A stretch of 64,000 bases of DNA from Siphonodentalium dalli (lineage: Eukaryota > Mollusca > Scaphopoda > Gadilida > Siphonodentaliidae). Shown piece by piece: positions 12,601 through 22,410 of the stretch. The position numbers were made by a program, and so were the translations under genes. Position 1 is the stretch's first letter, and each line of letters opens with the position of its first letter. Below the pieces are notes generated by a model that worked only from the letters and a program-made list of their open reading frames with translations, did not search any database and was not told the DNA's origin. The stretch covers positions 187,231,122-187,295,121 of the forward strand of contig CP136069.1 in NCBI GenBank assembly GCA_032622095.1, in the 5' to 3' direction.

Positions 12601-14731
12601 CTGTAGTTTCGCATAAAACAAAAGTGCAATTATTGTAATATATTTCTGCATATACCAGAACAGCCATTGTTAAATATTTCAAAAATTGTTTGTTCATGAA
12701 TGTCTCATACATGTACATACATTGGCTTTTCTCAAGTAGCTCAGATTTGACAAACACCGCGAAAAAAAATATAACCTTCGAAAAAATAACGGTACACCAT
12801 CATGTTGCCCCACGAGCATCATATCAAATCAGCAGGACCCGCGTTAGCATCATAATATACCACATTAGCTGGACCTGGCAGAGGGAGATAATTGACTAAC
12901 TTGCCCAAATACACGACTGCGGTTAACTTCCCTTTGTCTGGATCATAAATCCGCGCCTATCGTGATTAGAACTGGCTTCGCCATGTATGTACATTTTATG
13001 TTGACCTATATACAATAATTAATGCCTTACCAAACTAGCCACCACCCTCTGTACTAAATTTCGATGCAATTTTTAAACGGAATGTTATTTTCTTAAAGGC
13101 ACGTGAGGCCTTAGTTGTCGAAAATATTCATATTTGTTCCAATCACCGTAAACAGAAAAACATTAAAACGCATACAGTTTCGTTCGTATATACCATGACC
13201 ATCGCGTAAACAGCATGTTATCATAAAGATTTACTATATTTTACCTAAGCAAGAGCCTGATTGTGTTACAGAAGACAACACAATGCTGCTGGCTAATCAC
13301 ACACAAATGGCATAAACGCTCTTTATTCGTTCCATATCAGGAATTCACCCACAAAGAACGCTCTTTATGTTTACCATCATAATATAAACAAACACCAGAA
13401 AAGTAACTTTTTATGCTTTTGTTTACATAACAATGGTCAAAAATATGACAATAACATACTGTTTATGCGATATATCGTATTTGTATACGGACAAAGTCTG
13501 TCTACATTTTGTTGTTCTTTCTGTTTGTGGCGGTTTTTGACGGGTGGAAATATTTTCACAGGATACCCACCCCCAAGGCCAACCGTACCTTTAAGAAATA
13601 TCTCTCTATGCAGTTATAACCGAGAAGTTTGGGGACAAAATTTAATTTGATAACGGGCGCAGTATAGATATATCTCACGTAAATTTCTTCATACCTATTT
13701 ATCTTACAGTGCCTCAATTTGGATGGTGGCCACCACAACCGGAGACAGAATGTAAGTAGCCACAGCCTTAGCGCGATCGCAGGTTTGCACTTGCAGTTGA
13801 ACGCATGTGCTTCATGCATGCTTATTCCTTAAAGATACGGGCGGTGTTGCCGGTGGTATGCTGTGAAAATATTCACCTCTGTCAAAAAGCGCGCGCCATA
13901 AACAGAAAGAATAGTAAAATATAGACAGACTGTGTTCTTGTACCAATAAGAAATATGGCATAAACAGTATGTTATTGTCAAATGTTTTTCCTTTGTTATG
14001 TAAACAAAAGCAAAAAACGTTACATAACCTGGCATTTGTTTAGATCCGGATATGGTAAACATAAAGAGCGTTTTCCTGGTATGGAAATAATAAAGAGCGT
14101 TTATATCATTTGTGTGTGATTAACCAATAGAATTTCGCTGTGTTATGTAAACAGAAGCAAAACGTCTGTAACAACAGCAGGCTCTTGTTTACGTACACCA
14201 TCGTACGTCTTGACGACAATATACTATTATGTTTGGCATATGAACAAAACTCTATATATTTTGATATTCCTTCTGTTGATGGCGATTTGAATAAATATGA
14301 ATAGTTCTGCAACGAACGCCGCCCGTGCCTTTAACGCCTTCAAACATACGACATTTAACAATATTTTCCGTTATTCTATGTTATATGAATTCATCCAATC
14401 GTCAGCAATTTAGGTTTTTGTCCAATTTAGAACGTTCCACAACATCGCCTCTACAGTTTAGTTTTAGTTATATTAAACTTAGGTTCCATCCCATGCACGG
14501 TGGCGATATGTCAGCACATGTGTTACAACCTCTTGTTTCATATTAATTAAGATACATTTTAGCTACCAGGACAAGTTTAAATGACCGTGACTCAGACCCG
14601 ACCCACTGGAAACGAATATTCCGGATTTGTTCACCACCCCCCGTGGATACATAACGGATAAAACTATAAGTTCGTATTATATTTCAGTCGACGTAAAAAG
14701 CCGTGGCGACGGAGTCCATTCCCCCAGATGA
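3495..14731 (+). CDS. six-exon gene for a secreted EGF-like cysteine-rich protein
   Basis: Exons 3495-3672, 6522-6683, 8775-8948, 12091-12228, 13710-13751 and 14688-14731 total 738 bases (245 residues plus stop). Every intron is GT-AG and every junction is phase 1, so all internal exons are frame-neutral. The protein has a hydrophobic signal peptide (about residues 1-20) and four modules of the pattern C..C..C..C-x-C..C, one per exon 1-4. It ends with a Trp/Pro-rich segment and a basic tail. No second membrane segment is seen, so secretion is predicted. Module spacing fits EGF-like or EB-type domains of extracellular proteins; the specific role is unknown. The ATG directly follows a 'ttatcatttcag' acceptor, so a 5' UTR exon may lie upstream. 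The exon chain is inferred from frame and splice signals only. Confidence 0.72.
3673..6521 (+). other. intron 1
   Basis: GT (3673) to AG (6521). It carries a dispersed repeat at about 5230-6080 and otherwise AT-rich unique-looking sequence. A G-rich word near 3990-4010 recurs loosely near 46,190-46,240. No internal exon with matching phase was recognised. The open frames at 3798-4118 (+) and 4523-4789 (-) have no supporting features. Confidence 0.6.
5225..6080 (+). repeat. dispersed repeat family R1, copy in intron 1
   Basis: The 5' part ('gttttgcataaatc', 'gatctatctggcga') matches 9,090-9,440 in the same orientation. The rest matches 43,740-44,900 in reverse complement, for example 'aatattgtgtcacaataat' near 6020. 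At least 800 bases long, with no coding capacity or terminal repeats seen. Probably an old non-autonomous element. Confidence 0.65.
6522..6683 (+). CDS. exon 2: EGF-like module 2
   Basis: Acceptor 'tttatatacag' and donor GTAAGT at 6684; 162 bases, phase 1-1. Cysteine spacing is C-x9-C-x5-C-x13-C-x-C-x11-C, and the last part reads CMCDPGYYPLGKECVP. The final 49 bases and the donor are the left end of a 69-base tandem triplication, so this exon may have alternative 3' ends. Confidence 0.75.
6635..6841 (+). repeat. 69-bp in-frame tandem triplication of exon 2's end and its donor
   Basis: Three 69-base copies start at 6635, 6704 and 6773. Each holds 49 bases of exon 2 (CMCDPGYYP-L/I-GKECVP) plus the splice donor and the first intron bases. 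The copies differ by only a few bases, so the event is recent or homogenised. The frame stays open through all three. Donors are GTAAGT (6684), GTACGT (6753) and GTAATT (6822). The third copy is cut by a MITE. Confidence 0.85.
6834..7290. mobile_element. MITE with nested palindromic ends
   Basis: Outer inverted repeats start GTGACCCGCCATATC and extend about 48 bases. They are flanked by an ATTT duplication (6830-6833 and 7291-7294), and the host sequence on each side joins into one minisatellite phase. Inside each end is a 69-base palindrome (6884-6952 and 7172-7240) with ~33-base arms around a short GTCGACC/GGTCGCC centre. The middle is AT-rich with no protein. The palindromic module also occurs inside the unrelated MITE at 8.26-8.65 kb. 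Confidence 0.8.
7295..7900. repeat. ~40-bp degenerate minisatellite in intron 2
   Basis: About 15 diverged copies of a unit like 'cacgtgccacgtaagttta' followed by 'tttgtcttggtctgat'. The part 'gtgccacgtaagtttattt' is the same as the exon 2 end and donor, so the array appears to have been seeded from that junction. At least seven copies keep a full GTAAGT. Confidence 0.8.
8261..8653. mobile_element. piggyBac-type MITE (TTAA target duplication)
   Basis: TTAA at 8257-8260 and 8654-8657 flank inverted ends CCCTTTACCCAACA / TGTTGGGTAAAGGG. TTAA duplication with CCC-starting ends is characteristic of the piggyBac superfamily. At 393 bases it has no transposase. Most of its interior is a second copy of the palindrome pair (8287-8356 and 8436-8504) seen in the 6834-7290 element. 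It ends 121 bases before exon 3. Confidence 0.85.
8775..8948 (+). CDS. exon 3: EGF-like module 3
   Basis: Acceptor 'gttctcgcag', donor GTACAA, 174 bases, phase 1-1. It reads IDIGEPCVYQKTASDDG, then a cysteine pattern C-x13-C-x5-C-x13-C-x-C-x10-CC. The extra cysteine at the end (GCCIK) makes seven, so one may pair with another module or stay free. A different frame is open across the same bases but has no cysteine pattern. Confidence 0.75.
8949..12090 (+). other. intron 3
   Basis: GTACAA to 'cgttccacag'. It contains a partial R1 repeat (9,090-9,440), a TIR element (9,486-10,054) with an extra copy of its end near 10,262-10,320, a tandem 'tagtataattaatcaagtta' pair near 10,150-10,225, and the inverted copy of the 2,868-3,080 repeat (10,657-10,875). 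Two near-identical ~25-base words in opposite orientation (near 11,530-11,570 and 11,860-11,905) suggest another foldback. The minus-strand open frame at 10,279-10,623 runs through repeat sequence. Confidence 0.6.
9486..10054. mobile_element. TIR element (MITE-like)
   Basis: Inverted ends: 'acaccagtttcatacattcc' on the left and 'gtttatgaaactggtgtca' on the right, each followed inward by a CCCACCCTAATTCAAA / TTTGAATCAGGGTGGG block. Total about 570 bases with no protein. Target duplication not resolved. Single ends of the same family recur near 10,262-10,320 and 10,385-10,455, so this intron took several hits. Confidence 0.6.
12091..12228 (+). CDS. exon 4: EGF-like module 4
   Basis: Acceptor 'cgttccacag', donor GTAAGT at 12229, 138 bases, phase 1-1. 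It reads IPLGGTCSHNGENECVTTNA, then ECVAKNGKSTCGC and a close at HVC. Six cysteines in the same order as modules 1-3 (C-x7-C-x6-C-x8-C-x-C-x11-C), the shortest of the four. Confidence 0.75.
13093..13594 (+). mobile_element. MITE family A, copy 1
   Basis: TTAA at 13093-13096 and 13591-13594, with ends AGGCACGTGAGGCC / GGCCAACCGTACCT. No protein. The same family occurs inverted at 13829-14334 and as an end-truncated copy at 43,946-44,412, which by eye is only a few per cent different over ~465 bases. The TTAA flank suggests piggyBac-type mobilisation, although the ends begin AGG rather than CCC. Confidence 0.8.
13710..13751 (+). CDS. exon 5: 42-base Pro/Trp-rich exon
   Basis: Acceptor 'tttatcttacag' and donor GTAAGT; 42 bases, phase 1-1, encoding PQFGWWPPQPETE between split codons. 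It lies 115 bases after one MITE and 77 before the inverted copy. Because it is frame-neutral it can be skipped without changing the rest of the protein. It is too short to stand out as an open frame; the match of both splice sites and phase is the evidence. Confidence 0.6.
13829..14334 (-). mobile_element. MITE family A, copy 2 (inverted)
   Basis: TTAA flanks at 13829-13832 and 14331-14334, ends AGATACGGGCGGTG / GCCGCCCGTGCCT. The interior, including 'aataaagagcgtttat' and 'aaacagaagcaaaacg' words, is the reverse complement of copy 1, with more divergence than between copy 1 and the 43.9-kb copy. Confidence 0.75.
14688..14731 (+). CDS. exon 6: terminal exon of the EGF-like gene
   Basis: After the acceptor 'attatatttcag' the phase-1 frame reads DVKSRGDGVHSPR and stops at TGA 14729-14731. 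It is short and unremarkable; the acceptor, the phase match, the total divisible by three, and an AATAAA 96 bases downstream are the support. An alternative terminal exon cannot be excluded. Confidence 0.5.
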
Positions 14732-14826
14732 AAACAGATGTGCAATGAAAGCCAGATATTCACCAAAATCCGAAGTAAATGTTCATGCGGCATGACGTAA
14801 ACAGACTTCCATCAAATCGACGTCAA

Positions 14827-14832
14827 AATAAA
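14827..14832 (+). promoter_or_regulatory. candidate polyadenylation signal AATAAA
   Basis: AATAAA lies 96 bases after the proposed stop. Another 'aataaa' follows near 14,868. Consistent with the end of the EGF-like gene. Confidence 0.4.
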
Positions 14833-15099
14833 GAAAAACACTCAGTTCGTCATGTGGATCACATTGAAATAAAGATGTGTCACTAATTTGAGTTTTTGCA
14901 TGTGTCCACGTCCATGTATAATAAATATAATACAAATACACACGCTACGGCCAAGAGACCAGGACACACCGGACTGACCACGGTTGTTCCCATATACAAA
15001 TTTACCCGGGTAAATCCACCCAGGTTTTTTGGGCCAAAACCCGGGTATAAATCTATCTACCAAGACATCCACCAACCATCAAGACCCCATGGAACCTGG

Positions 15100-15950
15100 G
15101 TTTTACCATGATTAACCCAGCTGAAACTGGATAAAAACCCTGGTGTGGATAAACCAGGGTGTAATTACCCAGGTGTACCCTGGTGTTTCCTACCTGGGTG
15201 TTTTCCACCCATGTGTACCTTGGTGTTATTTACCAAGGTGTACCCTGGTGTTTCCTACCTGGGTGTTTCCCACCCAGGTGTACATTGGTGTTATTCATCC
15301 AGGTGTTTCCTACCCAGGTGTTCCCTACCCAGGTGTATCTTGATGTTTCCAACCTGTACCTTGGTGTTTTCTCACCCCGGTGTACCTTGGTGTTTTCTTA
15401 CCCAGGTGGATTTCCCAGTGTTTCTACCCAGGTATACCTTGGTGTTTTCCCAGGGTTTTCCCAGGGTGTTTCTACCAGGGTATACCTCATGTATTTGAAG
15501 CAGGTACCACTCGCTTATATTTTACCCTGGTGTACCCCTTCATTTTTACCCAGATGTATCCCAGGTATACCACTGTCATATCCTGGTGTTGGAACACCAG
15601 TGTTTATCAGGGTGGTTGCTCTTGGGTTAAACCTGGGTAAAAATACTGGGGTACACCAGGGTAAAACATTGAGTTGAGCCTGCTTAAGAACACCTGGGAT
15701 ATACCCTGGTAGAAACACCTGGGAAACAATTGGGTCGAAAACACCAAGGTACACCTGGGTGGAAACATTGAGATGCACCTGGGTTATAAAACCCCAAGGT
15801 ACACACAGGTTAGGAATCACCAAGGTACACCTGGGTAGGAAAACACCAAGGTACAACTGAGTGGGAAACACCAAGATACACATGGGTAGGAAACACCAAT
15901 GAACACCTGGGTGAATAACACCAAGGTACACCTGGGTGGGGATACCAGAG
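15100..15950. repeat. palindromic minisatellite (CCAGGTGTACCTTGGTGT units)
   Basis: The left half (about 15,130-15,580) repeats 'ccaggtgtaccttggtgtt' with 'tcctaccc' spacers. The right half (about 15,640-15,945) carries the same units reverse-complemented ('aacaccaaggtacacctggg'). The midpoint near 15,583-15,600 is itself a palindrome (CTGGTGTTGGAACACCAG). Several overlapping frames are open on both strands (VYLGVFPTQ-type peptides) only because the unit lacks stops; these are not genes. Confidence 0.9.
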
Positions 15951-16135
15951 TGAAATGATGAGGATGGCAATGCAGTAGATTTGGATGGGATGCAGGGGTA
16001 TTGTTATCAATGGAGTTGTTTTTGTATAATAGAACATTAAGGAAACTGATTGTGGAGCAATACAAGTTTATTCAAGATAACTAAAGATAAAATACATGTA
16101 TAGAAACACATGTAATACATAAATATATAAACTCA

Positions 16136-16527
16136 TTAAAGGTACTCAATCCGATCAGAGTGTTCTATATTACTATTTCTTTGGCTTTGGGGGTAAAAAA
16201 TATTTGATTCGAGGAACCCATATTAGATATTTTCTCGAGATGAGTACTAATAATTGCCCCTAATTTCGTAATTTGCTCGAGATATGTACACCAGAAACAC
16301 TATTCAAACAGACAAGGATGGATAACTATAAAATCAAGTGGTAATATTAACGCAATTTTGACCGTGTTCTGGGACAGAAAGAATAGAAATAACAAAACTT
16401 CAAATATCGATATCTGATCACCCTGAGCTTTGATTGGTAGGTTCCTCGACACGAATCAATTATTGTTTACCCCCAAAGCCAAAGAAATAGTAATATAGGA
16501 CCCTCTGATCTGATTGAGTACCTTTAA
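16136..16527. mobile_element. MITE family B, complete copy
   Basis: TTAA at 16136-16139 and 16524-16527. Inverted ends run about 65 bases (AGGTACTCAATC, then 'actatttctttggctttggg'). The interior is AT-rich with no protein. Related ends occur at 42,204 and 49,466. Confidence 0.85.
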
Positions 16528-17454
16528 AGTTGAAACTGCATGGGTTAAAACTTACTGTCAAGAGTTGGGTTAAAATTTTGATTAAAAAACACTTGAAAAT
16601 TCCCTCTTCATACATGTATATGGTATGTTAGGCACGTTACATGTACATGTAGTTGCAATGTATACCGGTACATGACATACCGGTGGACACAAAAAATCAT
16701 TATTTTAGTTCCAATGGCATTTACAAGTATACATGTACCTTGCAACTACATCTGAGTGAGGTAGTTTTGTCTCATTTAATCTTTCTAAAAGAGTTTCTCC
16801 CTTTGAATGACATAAACTAATGTGAGTATACACATGAGCTCTGATGTGAAATAAATACTGTATGTATACCAAAAAATCATTATTTCTTAGTCTAAGTACA
16901 TGTTGCCTGTCATTATCTTACTGCTTAAAAATATAGATTTGTAATAGTATGCTGTAATGCTCCCGAAATAGTCATATTTTGTCCCGGTTCATAAGAACAC
17001 ATTATTTCTTAGTGTTAGAAGGACATATTGACTGTTATTATCTGACTCATAAACCCCCAAATGTACATGTAAACAGAACATTTGGGAAAGAGACACATCA
17101 TCTTTATCTTTTTTTAGTAGCAATCGATCAGATAGCAATATATGCTGTAAATAGTATTCAGATGGTAGAGATTAAACAATTACATTAATTAACGCGAAAC
17201 AGTAATATCATACCCTGTAGAATACAGACTATGATAAAGGAGGGTGTCACACATACACACACCACCCCGCTTTGGTATGCGATATTCAGGCCATTTCAGG
17301 TGGTATGCTATATACATACCCAATGTTATCTGGTACTAGGATTCCACACGGCAATATAACCGGCATTCAGGATTCAGCAAAAAGGCTGGTATGCAGATAT
17401 TATAGCACAAAATTAAATTTTGAGCATTGTCACTGTTAATAGCACTGTGTTGTG
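16528..17454. other. no gene recognised; possibly LINE-1 5' leader
   Basis: AT-rich sequence with repeated 'tacatgtacatgta' words and two similar blocks ('aaaaaatcattattt', 'ttatctgact') near 16,690 and 16,870. Being directly upstream of LINE-1's endonuclease frame, the last few hundred bases could be its 5' untranslated part. No promoter motif was recognised. Confidence 0.4.
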
Positions 17455-20445
17455 ATGTTCACCCCCCACTCTAGCCTCGCTCGGGACTCCATCAACCATC
17501 TGAATATTTTTCATTATAACATAAGAAGCATCCGCAATAAAGTCAAATCGATATCTCATATACTTGAGAACTATGATATTCTATGTTTCTCGGAAACTCA
17601 CCTTGACTCTAAAGTTGCCTCGACTACATTAGAACTAGATAGTTATGCTGGGCCAATACGGCGCGACCGAAATAGCTCCGGTGGTGGTCTATGTGCTTAT
17701 TTTTCTGATAACATATTATACAGTCGATGTACATAATTAGAGAATGGTGACTCTGTTATGTGGTTCAATGTTAAGGTTGTTCCACACCGGGCGCGAGCGA
17801 GCGATTATAACGGCCGTTTTCTGTCATCACCCGCTCGGCCATGAAAAATGAGATCCGCGGTGTATAATTCATTTCTAAATTATAACACCCGCCGTTTTCT
17901 AACGTCCGTAGCAGTTCAAAGCGCGCGATTTTTATGTCCACACCGCGAGGGACTAAAACGCTTCGTCGCGCGCGATAGTCAGGTTATTATTCTGTGTGTA
18001 CGCTAATTTCAGGGGAGTCAGGTGGCTGCATGGGAGATACCCCCACCCCACACACTTATGACTAATATGTAGGGTTTCTACAAACAACGTGTAGCCCTGC
18101 TACACAACCGTTATTCATTTTTTATCTTAAACATATTTTACACAATAAATGGGTCAATTTATACACATGTATACACACTGGTGTGTATAAAATCAAAACA
18201 TGTTGTGTAAATTCTTACACATATATATCGTAGACAAGAATGTAAAGTTCAGTATTCCGAACTGTGGGTATATAGTATTCATGGCAAATGGTGATTTATA
18301 TGTTAAGACTTCCATGCCGTACAATGGTACGTAATATTTTGCTCTGTCATGTGTGAGTTTTCGTTTTAAATGAACAAACCATGGTCGTGGCGTGGTTGCA
18401 CGTGATTAGTATTAACGTATTACAACAATCATATAAACAAGAGTAAGAGCAGTATTCTTCATGAAAGTTTTAACAAATATATCCTCATATATCATTAATA
18501 CAATACTCACAAGTCGGAATTCTGAACTTACATTCCTTGTCTACAATTTGTTTATTCTCGGCACTCAAAATTACATGGGTATTGAGACAGTAGTAATTGT
18601 ATTCCAAAACATATACTCAAACAATATCGTCGTCATGTAGCAGACTACGAAACTGAAGGCACGCAATGCGCACGATCTACATGCTTACACAAGTGTGTGT
18701 AATAAAATGTACACATTATGTGTAGAACGGCACTTGGTCAATGTATTTGTATGTAAAACTACACATTGCTATGTGTGTTAACCGGGTTTACACATTTTAT
18801 GTGTAATCGTTTCTACACATTAGTTATAATAGTGCTCCCACCCGGTAATACGCGATTATTATTAGTTGATGAATGCATTGTCTCATGTTTACCACAACGT
18901 CTTTTGGAATGAACTAGCCTCGTTATAGTCTTTATCATTTCCCCTGATTATACCAAAATATAATTCACCGGCCAATGGAGCAGATTATACGGTCCATGAT
19001 TTTAGTTCTTTACAATGAATAAACTGAATATAGTATCTAAGGTGGAATTTCACGAAAAATAACAAAAATAAATGGTTTAATTATTTGGTCATATAGACAT
19101 ACAGTCATACAGAGACACATGGCATACATGCATACATACATACATACAGTCATACAGACACACACAGTCATACAGACACACATGTGCCATACAGACACAC
19201 GTGCGTTGTACTTCGATTATTAGCCTCTCGCTAAAGTCCTCCATTATCGCGGCGACAAATCAGTGTGCCGTCATCAAATAGAAAAATAACGGTCGTATAA
19301 ACACCTATTTGAGAGCCGTCCAATTATCTCGCTGGTTTGCAACAAAGCGACAATTCGACGAAGCATAAAATCACTGCTATAATCGCCTCGTGGTCCGCGA
19401 GTCGGTCGCTTGCGGTGTGAACATAAAAATGGCGCGCTTTGAACTGCTACGGACGTTAGAAAACGGCCGTTATAATCGCTCGCTCGCGCCCGGTGTGGAA
19501 CAACCTTAAGAAAGAAAAGCTCTGCTTTTCTAATTACCGTTCTGACAACACAGACTCTTCGTTCTGGAAGGATCTGGAAACAAGCATTTCCACGGCATTA
19601 CTCATCGAAACGTTCAGTTGTCATAGTAGTCGATTTCAACAGTGACTTGATGTATCCTGGTAGTGTATTACAATCCACAATTGACTTTTTTTTCATGAAA
19701 AATGTAATCGACAAACCTACACGCATTTCCCCTACACGCAGTTCTCTATTAGACCCCATCATAGTATCTGAAACCATTGACGTATTTGATACAGACGTAT
19801 TGGACTCCGGAGTTTCAGATCACCAAGCAACGTACATTACTATATCGTGCGACTATGAAATTACACCCTCAACTAAGCTACACATATGGAATTACAAACT
19901 CGCGTATTTTGAAAAAATGAATCGATTGTTCTCGTCAGTTGAGTGGAAAAACGTACTCCCTAGTAGTTTCCCAATTGAAGAAAATCTAGCCACGTTTGAA
20001 AATATCCTAAAAAATACAGTCGATAAACATGTCCCCCACTACACAGCCGCCATAAGGCCGAACGATAAACCATGGTTCGATAGTCGCATTCGACTCGAAA
20101 TTAGACGGCGCGATCTGTGTAGAAAAAAAGCATTGAAATTAAATAAACCACACGACTGGCTTAGATACAAAAAACAAAGCTAATAACATGAAACAAATTG
20201 CGAAAACTAGATATCTCGAAGTAATTCAGACCCAGATAGATAACTCACATAACTCTAAATCATTCTGGAAAATCACAAACCAGCTGCTCCAGAAAAACAT
20301 AAATCAAATGCCATTCACCCACTTCAATCCTGCTCCACTGCTGCGTATGATGAGAAAAGCAAATGTCCTCAACGAAAATTTTATCAACAACAGTAGAATA
20401 AATGATCAAGGGCAGTCTCTTCCTGACTTCCCGAAACGAACGAAA
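17455..20445 (+). pseudogene. LINE-1, 5' part: AP endonuclease and linker, interrupted
   Basis: The first part (17,455-17,770) reads INHLNIFHYNIRSIRNK and a SETHLDS motif, the start of an APE-type endonuclease of a non-LTR retrotransposon. After a 1.7-kb insertion the frame resumes at 19,510, with a degraded G/VDFN box (near 19,630), then LDPIIVS and the catalytic SDHQ (near 19,815). It continues into the linker before reverse transcriptase and stops matching near 20,445. Stops at 17,734 and 20,181 show decay. The family is of the CR1/Jockey-like type; I cannot assign it more closely. The remaining reverse transcriptase part resumes at 25,066. Confidence 0.8.
17771..19509. mobile_element. non-autonomous TTAA DNA transposon inside LINE-1
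   Basis: TTAA at 17771-17774 and 19506-19509. The ends are near-perfect inverted repeats of ~50 bases (GGTTGTTCCACACCGGGCGC, then GAGCGAGCGATTATAACGGC). Subterminal inverted blocks extend to ~17,990 and back to ~19,385. The interior holds 'tgtgtagaa/tacacat' repeats (18,060-18,840) and CATA/ACAC microsatellites (19,080-19,200), with no transposase. The LINE frame is continuous across the insertion once one TTAA is counted. Confidence 0.9.
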
Positions 20446-20924
20446 GATGGCGGACGGAGTAACATGACACCGATAGGGCCGCGTATTTCGTCAATTTTCT
20501 CCATCATTATGGACGATAGCTGACATGAAAGAGTATATATCGTTCGTTCGACAATCTTTATTTGAAAAGTACAAGTTTTCCGCCATTATCATCGCCTTGT
20601 TTACATTTTTAGGCCATGCTGTAAGAACTCGCCAAGAAGGACAAATCCGTCAAGCCAGCCCAATGAATTCCAAAAGGATCTCAACTTTGTACCCACACGG
20701 ACAACTCATTCACAACGACCTGCATTGATTGTGGATCTGATAGCAACCGTTAAACACACCCAGCTGCCTCCAGCTGCCTCGAGCTGACCAATGAAGAGTC
20801 TGGAGTCGCAGATTGCGTCGGTAATATGTTTACATTCTGTCAGCTGCGTTCGCAGAGCGTAACATTGACATAAACAAAGTTGTAATTGTCACGTGCATAC
20901 ACAGGTACACGGTCGAACTGAAAC

Positions 20925-22248
20925 ATGGAAACTACATCGCCGAAAATAATCCACTGCTTAGATTCTCGGAAGGACTTTGTAGAAAATAGTCATAACTCTA
21001 ACCCTGTTGATAATAGTGAAGTTGATGATGTAGCGCCAAATTATGAAATAATTACAACGACAACACATGGTTCCCCCACTAGTATAAATCCACCAGTTGA
21101 GCAAGAATTGTCTTACAAAATGAATGACCTTTCACATTGTGTTGGAAACAGAGATGTGGATGGTATCCCACTTGGTGTCTTATCCATATTGAAATACTTG
21201 CACAGTGTTCCAAAAGATGATTTCATCCAAACAATACAAAACTCGTGCCAAATGTCTGATAACATCTTAGAGGGAATAAGACAAAATGTCTTTGATCAAG
21301 TGAAATTATCTAGAGAATACCCATTTGAGCCAAACACTGAACTGAAGAAGCGAATTTACAAACCTGGAGAACGAACAATTGTGGGAAAAAATATCTCACG
21401 ACATATTCAACTTGCTAGTGTTTTTGGTCGATGGTAACCAGGATATATCTGAAGTAATAACAAAAAGTAGCACTCGTGACAGCACCATTAGATCATGTTC
21501 ACAAACAACGCTTGGTAACCATCGTGAAGTTAATAACCAAACAGCTCCTTCTTTGACCATCTCTCTGTTTGACCTCCAACGAGAAATCATTTTACTACAG
21601 ACTAGGCACAGCGAACTATCGACACATGTGAGAGAGGAACTTCCTGGTCTGACAACATCAGTATACAAGATAATGACTGACATCGAGTCACTGAGTCAAC
21701 GTTTAGATAAAATAGATTCCGATCACCCAAAACAAAATCAAATTATGCAGCGTGTCGACAAGATTGCAACAGATCTTCACACTCGTGTTAAAAATGTGGA
21801 ACATATCTCTTCACGCATGCAGGACGAACGTGTATCTGACATAGCTTCTATCCGTAATGAATTAAAAAATGTTGTAAATGATACTCGTGGGATTCACACA
21901 AAATTACACACTTATTCCAGAGGTATTCAGATAAACACAATGAATATGGAAGCATTAAAATTCTCACTCACAGATATCACAAGAAGAATGAATGATTCTG
22001 ACACACTGGAAAGAAGGAATGATAATGTGAATACTAATTATTTTGAATTCATGCAGAATGTTCTTTCCGCGTTTACGGATACAATGGCAGGGAAGATAGG
22101 TCAAATGTCCTCAGCTTTTGTTGATGCAACTCAAAGTGCTAATGCATGGTCGGAATTGGTTAGTGCTATGGAAAACACTCAAACGCCTTCTCTCAACAAA
22201 ACGAAGAAAACCCCATCCTCATATTCTCATTCACAAAAGGTAGATTAG
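20925..22248 (+). pseudogene. LINE-2 ORF1, coiled-coil protein, one frameshift
   Basis: ATG 20925 opens 170 codons to 21,437. The next frame stays open from 21,379 to the stop at 22,246-22,248, which together would be a ~440-residue protein. The second part has heptad-rich stretches (ISLFDLQREIILLQTRHSEL, SLSQRLDKIDSDHPKQNQ), predicting a long coiled coil as in the trimeric ORF1 proteins of several LINE families. No zinc finger or esterase motif is seen, unlike the ORF1 at 50 kb. The switch near 21,400-21,437 is more likely a mutation than programmed shifting, given the decay downstream. Confidence 0.65.
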
Positions 22249-22410
22249 ATATGTGAAGCCAATGACATCTGATTCAGTGTTATTATCAGAGAGAGCCATG
22301 GAAGTCATACTTAGAGGAGAGTAAAGGAAGATCGTTTTCGGGAACAAGATTACTATATATTAAGCACTGTGAAATATTTTGAAATGTTATGAACACACTT
22401 TGTCATTTTG

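Noticed and set aside
15143-15970. Several overlapping open frames of up to 164 codons on both strands
   Set aside because: They are the stop-free translation of a simple minisatellite in several frames and on both strands; none has a start context or domain.
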